DNA of 64,000 nucleotides from Sulfitobacter sp. S190. Lineage in GTDB: Bacteria > Pseudomonadota > Alphaproteobacteria > Rhodobacterales > Rhodobacteraceae. Below are positions 17,198 to 25,720 of the stretch, one piece after another. A program made the translations under genes and the position numbers. The stretch spans positions 2,232,001 through 2,296,000 of the forward strand of contig NZ_CP081120.1 of NCBI RefSeq assembly GCF_025141935.1, in the 5' to 3' direction. The notes under the pieces are model-generated. The model did not search any database. It was not told the DNA's origin and saw nothing but the letters and a program-made list of their open reading frames with translations. Numbering within the stretch: the first letter of the stretch is position 1; each line of letters starts with the position of its first letter.

Positions 17198-18895
17198 TTA
17201 GCTAGGAACCTTTTGATTTCGCCAAGTCGCCAACACCCCTGCAACATCCAGCTCCGCGGGCTCTTCATTCCACAAGGCGGTGAATGATGCATCAGCGCTG
17301 TCAGGAGTGGGTTTGGGTTTGTCAACTTTGATGCGTGTGGGCATAATCATAGAGTCGCCAATGAGGATCGCTTCACCACGTCTCAAGGAAGAGAACATCG
17401 ATGTAATTCCTCGCACCGAGTCTGGTAGCAGATTGCGAACATATGATTGGTCATCTGGGTTGGAAATCCTTAAGCACAGAAAGCTTCCACACTGCGACAA
17501 GATCGTAGACGACATCTCTCTGGGCCGCTGGCTAATCACCGTGAGGCTAATGCCGTATTTTCGCCCTTCCTTAGCAATCCTTTCAGCGGACTCTCTAGGT
17601 GCTTGATTTGATGCAGAGTCGCTCAAGTAGATATGAGCCTCATCTGCAAAGATCGAAATCGGAAAACGCGAACCTTTGAGGCGGCTATGCCAGTAAGAAA
17701 AATCAAACAAGCACCTCAATGTTAACGAAATCAAAGAGCCTCTAACGTCGAAAGGTACTGGGCTGAGATCAAGAACGACAATCTTCTTACGATTTGAGCT
17801 TTCTTCACCAAGCAGTTTGCGGAATAGATCATCCATTGAGGCGCTGGTGTTATATGTCTGGGGCTTGAAAATAAGGTCGTAACGTCGGTCGTTTAACCGT
17901 GACTCAAGCCGCATAAGAAGGCGAGTAAACTGCCCGTGAAGCGGGCCTTTTACTTTTTTAGTAGAACCTTGAACCATCTCGATATCAAGACGTGTGAATT
18001 CGTCGATAATTTCCGTGAGATCGAAGTACACTGGTGTGTCGATGGTCACCTTTTCCAATCCAAGTGCGGCATTCTCAGGATGATTTTCCTTTGCAGCCTG
18101 CAAAAGTTCCTTAAACTTTGCGTTTTGGTTTGGAGCACTGGACTCGGCCCGATCTATCATCAGAGACAGGATTTCTTCAGCGTTCATCAACCAATATGGC
18201 ATTTCAATATCAGCGGCCGAAATGACTTCAGCTTCATCACCGAATGCCTGAGCATACTCCCCATGCAGATCTAGGAGTAGGACTGTGGATTGAGGGAAGG
18301 CTGCGATCTTCTGCAAGACCGAAGCGACAGTCCAAGACTTCCCGCCACCGGTTTGACCAAGTATTGCAGCATGACGGCTAAGAAACGCATCAAGGTTCAT
18401 TTTAGCATCTTGCTCTGGCAGGAGAGATAGCTTTCCCAACGAGAAATCGCCTTCGGCAAAGCTCGTATAGATGTTGTTGATCGTCAATGGCAGCACCGCG
18501 AAGACAGGCGCGTTTACCGTCGGTAGAACATTGGTTCCTCGCTCAAATTCTCCAGTGGCATCCATAGTTCCAATTGGGATCGTTACGAGTTGCCTCAAGA
18601 CCTGATCCACAACATAATCACCTGCTGCAACTGTTGTTTTCACTTCAGCGGCTCCAACATTGGCCTCCCTCATCCTAGTTTCTGTGACCAAGCAAAGCAA
18701 AGTACCGTTGGGCAAAGACAATTCTACAAACGAGCCAGGTTGGCCGATTAAGATATTCACAGGACCGTCGGGAGTAGTGACATCAACGGCCATTTCTTCG
18801 GGTACGCCAACGTTACTCTCACCGTCGAAATCCATTAGTGCGACGGCTATCGAATCGCCTTTGACCTCAATCACTTTTCCGATCTGATGTTTCAA
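17198..18895 (-). CDS. HerA-type hexameric ATPase (DUF87/HAS-barrel)
   Basis: 565 residues. An N-terminal barrel (about 1-130) precedes a FtsK/HerA motor domain with Walker A GQTGGGKS at 180-187, LLLDLHGEY at 206-214, Walker B IFADEAH at 415-421 and a SQRPREMSS sensor/Arg segment near 455-463. HerA proteins form hexameric rings that translocate DNA or act as platforms for partner nucleases or SIR2 proteins. The start is a TTG with AGGGGAT just upstream, overlapping the SIR2 stop region; no ATG is usable without losing the barrel. Its gene lies 10 bp after the SIR2 gene. Confidence 0.88.
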   Translation of the reverse strand: MKHQIGKVIEVKGDSIAVALMDFDGESNVGVPEEMAVDVTTPDGPVNILIGQPGSFVELSLPNGTLLCLVTETRMREANVGAAEVKTTVAAGDYVVDQVLRQLVTIPIGTMDATGEFERGTNVLPTVNAPVFAVLPLTINNIYTSFAEGDFSLGKLSLLPEQDAKMNLDAFLSRHAAILGQTGGGKSWTVASVLQKIAAFPQSTVLLLDLHGEYAQAFGDEAEVISAADIEMPYWLMNAEEILSLMIDRAESSAPNQNAKFKELLQAAKENHPENAALGLEKVTIDTPVYFDLTEIIDEFTRLDIEMVQGSTKKVKGPLHGQFTRLLMRLESRLNDRRYDLIFKPQTYNTSASMDDLFRKLLGEESSNRKKIVVLDLSPVPFDVRGSLISLTLRCLFDFSYWHSRLKGSRFPISIFADEAHIYLSDSASNQAPRESAERIAKEGRKYGISLTVISQRPREMSSTILSQCGSFLCLRISNPDDQSYVRNLLPDSVRGITSMFSSLRRGEAILIGDSMIMPTRIKVDKPKPTPDSADASFTALWNEEPAELDVAGVLATWRNQKVPS

Positions 18896-18905
18896 ATTCT
18901 ATCCC

Positions 18906-19973
18906 CTAAAAGAGTTCAACAAACTTACTAAATTTCCATGTGTCGCTATCTTCTATGTGCTCACGCCCACCAATCACTTTTTTGTTGCTGCAAACGTGAA
19001 GTACGTTGGGCCGAGCGCGCAAATCACTAATGCCTTGTGGTTCGCCTTCGCAGAAGTTGGAAAGCGATATTCCCCCAGATGAAATATGGGGTTTCATTAA
19101 ACTGTCATTAATATGGCTGTCGCCAAAGCTAAAACCCGATGAAATGAGGTATTTGCAACGGCTACTTAAGATCGAGTTCGAGACATGAAAAAGGCGATCA
19201 TATGGACGCGACAGAGTCTCAATCACTTTGGTGCGCCTCGGAAGGACCATGCACCTGGCATCTTGGTCGACGATAGCGCTTGGAGCGGCTTCGAAAATTC
19301 TGTCGTCTCGTCTATACCAAGACACCGATCCATGAAGCTTTATCAGACGAATGGTTAAACCGTTTTCTGGCTTGAAGGTTGAGCCTGACGTTTCACCAGA
19401 CACCATTGAAAACTCTTGCTCTGAAAAATGTCGCGTTGTTGCGCCGACAAAACCATTTACCAACTTCAAGCCAACTTCAGAACACGCGTCCTCAATCAAG
19501 AGGTCGTAATTTGTTGTAAAAAGCCACACGTTTGTGGGGCGCTCAAAAGCTCTCCACTTCAAGCGTTCTAAGAACTTTACTTGATTGGTAATATCGGGGT
19601 TCGTAACCCCCAAGATAACATCCCGGACCAACTCTCGTATTTTCTCTTTGAGTAGCTGATATTTTGGGAGAGGGTTGTTCGCGTGGTGAGCAATCACCAA
19701 GTCTGAAATTTCTTCGATGTTGGGTAGCCCGTTTGTGCCATCATAAGTCAAACCTGAGGCGGCAAGTATTTCATCCATCGAGGTGCGGTCGATTGCAGTT
19801 AACGCGTCGACCACAGATTTTGTGAGCCCGGTTACCAGCGGGTAACCAGACTCAAATGACGTACCAGCGCCAAACAGGAACCCAAGGTTATCAATGCTTG
19901 TTCCCGTTTTTGGGACGAATTCTTCAATACTCAAATCTGTACTTCTCAAAATAAGCGGCGCAATCGGGCCCAA
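18906..19973 (-). CDS. SIR2-domain protein, predicted NADase effector
   Basis: 355 residues. SIR2 signatures: LFGAGTS (34-39) for NAD binding, TTNYD (153-157) with the catalytic-type Asn, and KLHGS (212-216) with His214. A late GFSFGDSHIN segment (280-289) is typical of prokaryotic defence SIR2 proteins. It lacks the Cys4 zinc module of deacetylase sirtuins, pointing to NAD+ cleavage. SIR2 next to HerA is an established anti-phage pairing (Sir2-HerA, called Nezha). The start is uncertain: TTG at 19973 is the longest, but other TTG codons at residues 9 and 14 also precede the domain. Confidence 0.85.
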   Translation of the reverse strand: MGPIAPLILRSTDLSIEEFVPKTGTSIDNLGFLFGAGTSFESGYPLVTGLTKSVVDALTAIDRTSMDEILAASGLTYDGTNGLPNIEEISDLVIAHHANNPLPKYQLLKEKIRELVRDVILGVTNPDITNQVKFLERLKWRAFERPTNVWLFTTNYDLLIEDACSEVGLKLVNGFVGATTRHFSEQEFSMVSGETSGSTFKPENGLTIRLIKLHGSVSWYRRDDRIFEAAPSAIVDQDARCMVLPRRTKVIETLSRPYDRLFHVSNSILSSRCKYLISSGFSFGDSHINDSLMKPHISSGGISLSNFCEGEPQGISDLRARPNVLHVCSNKKVIGGREHIEDSDTWKFSKFVELF

Positions 19974-20276
19974 TCAAGAGTTGCACACTTTAAAGGAGAT
20001 CGCCAGCCACAGCCCCGTCTCTTGATAATGTCAAATTCTCAGTCGAATGACTGCTAGAGCATCGAAACTTGCTCAATGTGCACATCGCAGCGAATGTCAG
20101 CTTTCCGCCCGAGATCGCCGAACCCCTTTTGCGCAAGTCTTTGCCAGAGGTAGGCTATTGTTCGAATAACCCGGAACTGCAAGAGCTGGGATCGGCATCT
20201 TTCCATTACAGGTTCCAGTCCAACAAGCGCTTGGCTGCAGGCGCTGGCGACTAAGTTGCTCCGCACTCTTTCAGGT
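19974..20276. other. Intergenic region upstream of the SIR2-HerA operon
   Basis: About 300 bp without a supported gene. As the operon is on the reverse strand, its promoter should lie here, between the SIR2 start and the stop of the broken recombinase. No convincing promoter hexamers, operator or terminator was recognised. Confidence 0.4.
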
Positions 20277-21824
20277 TCATGACAGCTTTTTGAACCTTCC
20301 TTCGATATATTCAATTACATCTGCAAGGATCCCTGCAACTTCGATCGAATCCGCGGTTGTCTCTACGATGTCTTGCATGATCTCAATTCTTTTTTCGTCG
20401 GGTATATTTCCATACCACTGATCAGTCGTCTGTTCAGTGGTATGTCCCATGTTGGTTGACCACGCTTTGCGTTGCATTTGCGTCAACTGGCGCTCATCAC
20501 GCGCAGCACTGATGGTGTGCCGCGCGGCGTGAGGCGTGTAGGATTTAGGCGAATTTTGGCACGCACATTTGAACGCATCCGTAACGATCTGAGTAGTCGT
20601 TGGAACCGGGATGCGAGGTCCGACAGGCGAACGTAGCTTCAGTCGTTTCTCTGCCGGAATTGCTGCATCGCCATTCTGAAAATTAAGTCGCCGGAGCTCG
20701 TTCAGCCAGCTAATCACCTCTTCCTCGAAGGGCCTTGGGATCGGGAACCAGGACACCACGATACTCTTGCCTGCCTTCGAGCGTGATATCTTCGTATCCT
20801 GTATGATACGTCGCTGGGCAATGTCGATATGTTCGACGCGCAACGACGCGATGGTGTCTGCACGCAAAGCACCCAGAAATGCGCTTGCAAATACAGCACG
20901 CGCGCGCCTGTCCTTCAGCGAGTGCGACGGCATATCCTGCAAAAGCTTTTCCGCCTCTTCAAGGTTGGGGTACGCCTTTTGCTGGATCGGCATCGCGCAC
21001 GCGATAATCGCTTTGGGAAGCTGCAGATATCATGCGAAGTCGCGGGGAAGCCGCCGATACCCCGGCTGAGAGATCAGCCAGTCGAAGAATGCAATGAGAT
21101 GCGACTGGAAATGCTTGTTCGACGATGCCGACAGGGAGTCGGCGACGTCGGTATCAGCGCGGCGTTTCAGGTCATCGCGCACTTTGGCGAAGTCGGTCAG
21201 CACGAGGCTAGCAAACGACTTTCCTGACAGACAGTTCTCGAAATACCGGATTGCAGCCAAATGCTTGACAACTGTCTTCTTGCTGTAACGCGCCGCATAG
21301 GTTTGCCATTTGTGAATGATGCGATCGTTAGAAAAGTGGACATCCGGCACATCGATTTGCCGGCACATCCAAATATCCCCATGCTTTCGCTTCTTTACTT
21401 CGTCTTGGCAGCCCATGGGCGTATTTGGATTGCGACAGTCTGTAGGTGTGTCGCAATCAATCTCACGGGCCAGCACCTGGATCTTGCCTTGGCAAAGAGG
21501 GCAGGCTCCCGTGCGCATCCGCCGTCCGTTTTTCGCAAGATCAAAATGAATACTATCGGGGTGCGGCATTACGGCACTCGCGCAGCGTCGGCAATAAATC
21601 TCGCCAACGCCCAATCTCCTCCTGCGCATGGCTGAACGTTGTTTATGGAATGCGACTACGACTTCACCGCGGAAGACGAAGGGTCTGTGACTGTCCGACG
21701 GCACCAGACCGTCCTTCACCCAGTTGGACACCGTGTTTTCCGTCACTTTGTATTCTGTCACAAGGTCATTTACAGAATAGACCGTGTTCTTCATCAGAGA
21801 GATGCCATTATATGATTTAGTCAT
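20277..21824 (-). pseudogene. HTH/zinc-ribbon tyrosine recombinase with in-frame TGA
   Basis: 515 codons in one frame interrupted by a single TGA at 21030-21032 (...RLPRDFA-stop-YLQLPKAI...). Start ATG 21824 has GAGGT upstream and overlaps the preceding stop by 8 bp. Order: N-terminal MerR/AlpA-like HTH (VYSVNDLVTEYKVTENTVSN), a zinc-ribbon-like segment with CRRC and CPLC pairs, an N-terminal core-binding part, then (after the stop) the catalytic half with Arg in GALRADT, HAARHT (H-x-x-R), GHTTEQ and QWYG (Tyr). Sense continues smoothly across the stop, so this is a point nonsense mutation; a separately translated C-terminal half (ATG at 20993) is possible. Confidence 0.8.
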
Positions 21825-22152
21825 CGCGCACCTCGCGGCCGCCATCGCCGATGACTTTTTGTTCAAAGCCCGAGAGCTTCTCTTCAAATTTTACCAGATC
21901 GCTGAATTTCCAACGGGAAGTACCCTTGCTCAGCTTTACGGGAGCAGGAAAATTCCCGTTTTTTTCGGCCCAGCGCCACACAGTTGCCCGTGAAATACCG
22001 TAGCGGTGCGAAACGCTGCGGTCTGACAGATAACTTTCTGCGCAAAGTGCGCATCCTGAGCGATCGGGCTTTGCGGCCTTCTTACCGCGTTTTTCGTGCT
22101 GCACCGCCACAGCGAAAAGTTCAAGTTGCTCAGTTTTCCCTGCCTTGGTCAT
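21817..22152 (-). CDS. AlpA/excisionase-like HTH protein
   Basis: 111 residues. The C-terminal half contains YLSDRSVSHRYGISRATVWR followed by 'PAPVKLSKGTSRWKFSDLVKFEE', a textbook AlpA-type winged HTH used by phage regulators and recombination directionality factors. The stop overlaps the start of the recombinase pseudogene by 8 bp, suggesting co-expression. Probable excision or transcription control in the island. Confidence 0.8.
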   Translation of the reverse strand: MTKAGKTEQLELFAVAVQHEKRGKKAAKPDRSGCALCAESYLSDRSVSHRYGISRATVWRWAEKNGNFPAPVKLSKGTSRWKFSDLVKFEEKLSGFEQKVIGDGGREVRDD

Positions 22153-22197
22153 TTAAAACCCCGCACGAGAAGCACAACTTTACCACCCTCAATGACA

Positions 22198-22413
22198 TTA
22201 AGCATGTGACGGTGTCCCGCCTGGGATGATACGCTGCGCAGCGACCCATTCGTTCAGGTCAGCGCCGCGATACACGATCTTGCGCCCCAGCTTGTAATAG
22301 ACAGGGCCCATGCCTTTGTGCCGCCATTGGGCGAGCTTGGTGCGGTCGCCCAAGAGTTCGAGTTCAGGGTCGCCCAAGACGTAGTTGCGATCGCTTTGAA
22401 AGAGTTCAGCCAC
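22198..22413 (-). CDS. Small HTH_17/excisionase-like DNA-binding protein
   Basis: 71 residues from GTG 22413 (AAGGA eight bases upstream; TTG at 22416 is an alternative). The 'LLGDRTKLAQWRHKGMGPVYYKLGRKIVYRGADLNEWV' pattern is the MerR-like winged helix of excisionases and phage-island regulators. It precedes the AlpA-like gene by 45 bp on the same strand. Confidence 0.72.
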   Translation of the reverse strand: MAELFQSDRNYVLGDPELELLGDRTKLAQWRHKGMGPVYYKLGRKIVYRGADLNEWVAAQRIIPGGTPSHA

Positions 22414-22519
22414 CAAGATTTTCCTTCCATTGCATTGAAATACAATGGTCTGCTTCGGCTTGTTTCGGCTTTATCGGTAGTCCCCGATATCCAGATCGGG
22501 GACCTTAAAACTTCAGAAA

Positions 22520-23170
22520 TCAAAGAAATAAAATTTGCTCAGACAGAGCGACATAGGGTGTCTGCGTGCCGCGTGGACAGCTTGAACTCAAAATCTGCCT
22601 GTACGCTTCTGCGACTTTGATCACCTCGCGTCGTCCGGTTGATCGATCTTCTTCCAAACCTAGCGCGATACTCAAATGTACAATTCCACGATATTGCTTC
22701 CAGATCTTGCGGAGACTGTCATGGTCTTTGAACACATTTAAATTTTCTCTAATTGACTGCTCTCGTACCTGTTGAAGTATGCCTGTCTCCGAGTACACGC
22801 CGTCGTATTTTTTATCGAGGATCGACGTCAGGATTTTCATCCCGATTAAGTCGGCGGTTTCAAGTCGGCGTTGATTACTTGCTTTGCCAGAACCTGTAAA
22901 CCGCGCCTCAGTTTCAAAGAGACAACGCTTCGCGACATCCCGCTTCCTGGCAGCTAGGGCCATCTTCTTGTAATGTTCGTCTATTGAGGGAACTTTTATA
23001 CGCCCCGCCGCATGATCTTCGACAAGAAAACTATCGGTTTCGGCTTCGACTTCGTGTCGAACATTTGCGATCGCACGCATTCTTAGGTCGTGGGTAGGTT
23101 CGCTCAACGCAACGTAGAACATCTCCAGATACCGGATCTCGAAGTTGTTAAAATAGACGGTTTCTATCAT
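22520..23170 (-). CDS. Unknown protein coupled to the integrase
   Basis: 216 residues, not recognised. Sequence is soluble, mixed charged and largely helical, without signal peptide, membrane segment or obvious catalytic motif. Its ATG overlaps the integrase stop as ATGA (23167-23170), so it is translationally coupled to the integrase and probably acts with it or is an accessory cargo gene. The first 60 residues (VYFNNFEIRYLEMFYVALSE) look domain-like. Confidence 0.65.
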   Translation of the reverse strand: MIETVYFNNFEIRYLEMFYVALSEPTHDLRMRAIANVRHEVEAETDSFLVEDHAAGRIKVPSIDEHYKKMALAARKRDVAKRCLFETEARFTGSGKASNQRRLETADLIGMKILTSILDKKYDGVYSETGILQQVREQSIRENLNVFKDHDSLRKIWKQYRGIVHLSIALGLEEDRSTGRREVIKVAEAYRQILSSSCPRGTQTPYVALSEQILFL

Positions 23171-24354
23171 CCCTGCTCTCCTCGGGCCGCACTCGAAACA
23201 AACCCCGACCAGGCAACCATTAAGTCCCGCCTCTTTTCGAGCAAATCTGAACGGGCATAAGCCCTCTCGACATCTGAACCTACCGTATGCGCGAGGCTTT
23301 TTTCGGCCACTTCGCGCGGCGCATTCGCGACTTCGGCCGCCCAGTCTCTAAACGTCGATCTAAAGCCATGTACGGTAATACCCTCTACGTTCATACGCCG
23401 CAGAAGCATCAACATAGACATATTCGACAGCGGTTTATGTCTCTTCTGACCTTCGAATACATATGTGGATTTCAAAGCAACCAGCGGCTTCAGGATCGCC
23501 AGCGCTTCGGGTGTCAACGGAACTCGATGCGCGGTGCCCGTTTTCATCCGCTCGGCCGGGCATGTCCAAAGCTGCCTATCAAAATCAATTTCCTCCCAAC
23601 ACAAGCCAAGAACCTCATTCGTCCGAGCACCGGTCAGGCAGGTGAACATAAGTGCTTTTGCCGCCATAGCCTGCCTTTGGTTCAGCGCGGCATAGAGCGC
23701 GGGAATGTCTTGCCATTTCATTGCTTTGTGATGTGTGACTGCCGCCTTGACCTTCGGCAAAGTCCCGGCGCTCTTGATCAGCTCGACAGGATTTTCGCCC
23801 GACCGAAAGCCCTTCGCCCTCGCCACGTCCAGCACTGTCTTGATACGTTGCGCTAGACGCTTCGCTGTCTCATGCTTCTTGGTCCAAATGGGCAAGAGGC
23901 ACATCATGACTTCTGGCTGGTCAATGCGGTCGACCGGCATCCCGCCGATCTTTGGAAACGCGTAATCACGCAACGTGTTTATCCATTGCTGTCCGTGCTT
24001 GCGATTTTTCCAAGTCGGCATACGGTCAGCGTGGACCTGCCCTGCAATCTCTTCAAAAGTTGGAACGTCGCGAGTAACATCAAACCGCGGGTCCTGACCC
24101 TGCCTTGCCAACCGCCGATACGCGAGCGCCTTCTCCCGTGCCTCGTTGATCGTAATTAGATTGGCACCACCCAAACCAAAGTCTGTCCGCAACGGTGCTC
24201 CCCGCTTGTTTCGCCGGCCCTTCACAATAACCCTGACGATCCAGCGTCGCGCACCTGAGGAGTCGACAACTAGGTAAAGTCCATTACCGTCACCATGGCG
24301 CCCAGCGCCTAATGTTTCGACCAGCTTCTTCGTAAGCCTTCCCGAAATCGCCAT
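23167..24354 (-). CDS. P4-type tyrosine integrase (DUF4102)
   Basis: 395 residues. The N-terminal DUF4102 arm-binding domain (LVETLGAGRHGDGNGLYLVV) is followed by a core-binding domain and a catalytic domain with Arg in LTGARTNEVLGL, HGFRSTFRDW (H-x-x-R), SLAHTVG and the Tyr in VERAYARSD. Start ATG 24354 has TGAGGT upstream; the open frame continues through the tRNA gene, which is not coding. It integrates an island at the adjacent tRNA-Ser 3' end, 150 bp away. Confidence 0.92.
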   Translation of the reverse strand: MAISGRLTKKLVETLGAGRHGDGNGLYLVVDSSGARRWIVRVIVKGRRNKRGAPLRTDFGLGGANLITINEAREKALAYRRLARQGQDPRFDVTRDVPTFEEIAGQVHADRMPTWKNRKHGQQWINTLRDYAFPKIGGMPVDRIDQPEVMMCLLPIWTKKHETAKRLAQRIKTVLDVARAKGFRSGENPVELIKSAGTLPKVKAAVTHHKAMKWQDIPALYAALNQRQAMAAKALMFTCLTGARTNEVLGLCWEEIDFDRQLWTCPAERMKTGTAHRVPLTPEALAILKPLVALKSTYVFEGQKRHKPLSNMSMLMLLRRMNVEGITVHGFRSTFRDWAAEVANAPREVAEKSLAHTVGSDVERAYARSDLLEKRRDLMVAWSGFVSSAARGEQG

Positions 24355-24504
24355 CACTGCATACCTCAGTTTGTACCACATAGTGAATAAAACTGACCAT
24401 AATCGAGTGCAACTCAATACGCTACATAAACCGACGTAACCGCATACTAAGATGCAAAAAAATCGCGCCAACGGCATTGAGCGAAATCTGGGAAATTGTG
24501 AAGG

Positions 24505-24594
24505 TGGCGGAGGCTCAGGGATTCGAACCCTGGGTACGCTCTCACGCACGCCGGTTTTCAAGACCGGTGCATTCGACCACTCTGCCAAGCCTCC
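24505..24594 (-). tRNA. tRNA-Ser(UGA)
   Basis: 90 nt including encoded CCA. Seven-base-pair acceptor GGAGGCT/AGCCTCC, long variable arm as expected for class II tRNA-Ser, T-loop GGTTCGAATCC, and anticodon loop CTTGAAA with anticodon TGA. The P4-type integrase begins 150 bp past its 3' end, so the 3' half is the likely attB/attL core. I found no second copy of this 3' sequence within the window. Confidence 0.95.
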
Positions 24595-24811
24595 GCGTGG
24601 GGCTGTGCTAAAGGGCGCTTTTTGATTCTGCAATCGCGCTTTCTTGCCCGTGAGGGGTGGGGAATTTTGCCGATCCATGCGCCTGCGCCTTGTCGATGGG
24701 GCGCGTGGCAGGCTAGAGTGCCCCGAAAGCCCGTCAAAAGGGTGGTCAAGCATGCCTACAAGCATGGCGAAATGCCGCTCAAGCGGTGAAGAACAGGCAA
24801 GGACGAGGGAC

Positions 24812-25696
24812 ATGAGCAGCGCTTCTCTTATCGACGTTTTCCGGTCGGGACACCGGATCAGGATCATCGCGGGCAGCGCGCTCGCGCTTGGCCTTCTGGC
24901 CGGATGCGAGGACGGTGCGGGCTTCCGGCTGCCGGGTCTGACGCCAGCCCAGTCGGCCGACGCGACCGCCACAGACACAGGCCCCGTCATCGAACGCGAC
25001 GTCGAAGCGCCCGAAATCTTCTCGGTCACCGACGACGGATTGTGGGACGGACGGCCAAGTCTGGGCGGTGTCTGGGTCGCGCATCCCGACGTGACCGACC
25101 CCGAGCGCGTGATCATCCGAAACCAGACAAACGGCAAATTCGTAGTGGGCGCCTTGTTCCGCCGCGAACGCGAAATCCCCGGCCCGAAGCTTCAGATCTC
25201 TTCGGATGCGGCGGCGGCCCTCGGCATTCTGGCGGGCGCTCCGACCAAATTGAACGTCACCGCGCTCAAGAAGGTCGAAGAACCCGCGACACCGGCCGCC
25301 CTGCCCGACACGGAAACAGCCGCAGGCATCGACGCGGCAGCGCCCGTGACGGCTGCACCGCTCGACCCGGTTGCGGCCGATGCCTCTGCCGCGATCGATG
25401 CGGCCCCCTTGGCCACGCCCACACCGCCCGCGGCCCCCAAACCGCGCCCGCAGGCCAGCTCCCTGTCGAAACCGTTCATCCAGATCGGCATCTTCAGCAT
25501 CGAGGCCAACGCCAACCGGGCCGCCAAGCAGATGCGCGGCGCGGGTCTGGCCCCGCTGGTCAAGCAAAGCCAGATCAACGGCAAGACATTCTGGCGCGTG
25601 GTCGTCGGCCCCGCCGCCAATAAATCCGAACAGGCCAAGATCCTGTCGACCATCAAATCCGAAGGCTTTACCGATGCCTACGCGGTATCAAGCTAA
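24812..25696 (+). CDS. SPOR-domain lipoprotein
   Basis: 294 residues from ATG 24812 (CGAGGGAC upstream). Lipobox LLAGC near residue 31 marks a lipoprotein; an Ala/Pro-rich linker leads to a C-terminal SPOR domain (FIQIGIFSIEANANRAAKQM through FWRVVVGP) at about 220-290 that binds denuded peptidoglycan at septa. It resembles the C-terminal half of RlpA-type proteins but no clear double-psi barrel was recognised. It precedes a D-Ala-D-Ala carboxypeptidase by 24 bp, consistent with joint work in cell-wall remodelling. Confidence 0.82.
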   Translation: MSSASLIDVFRSGHRIRIIAGSALALGLLAGCEDGAGFRLPGLTPAQSADATATDTGPVIERDVEAPEIFSVTDDGLWDGRPSLGGVWVAHPDVTDPERVIIRNQTNGKFVVGALFRREREIPGPKLQISSDAAAALGILAGAPTKLNVTALKKVEEPATPAALPDTETAAGIDAAAPVTAAPLDPVAADASAAIDAAPLATPTPPAAPKPRPQASSLSKPFIQIGIFSIEANANRAAKQMRGAGLAPLVKQSQINGKTFWRVVVGPAANKSEQAKILSTIKSEGFTDAYAVSS

Positions 25697-25720
25697 GCCC
25701 CGCTAAAGGAGACTACCCTC

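Noticed and set aside
21030..21032. TGA as selenocysteine codon
   Set aside because: No SECIS-like hairpin was recognised and tyrosine recombinases are not selenoproteins; nonsense mutation is simpler.
14637..24504. Left-end att copy of the tRNA-Ser 3' sequence
   Set aside because: I looked for the acceptor/T-arm sequence left of the tRNA and found none, so the island boundary is not called.
24355..25137. Integrase frame extended rightwards to 25137, through the tRNA gene
   Set aside because: It crosses tRNA-Ser(UGA) and the start of the SPOR lipoprotein. A good ribosome site and the family N-terminus put the start at 24354.
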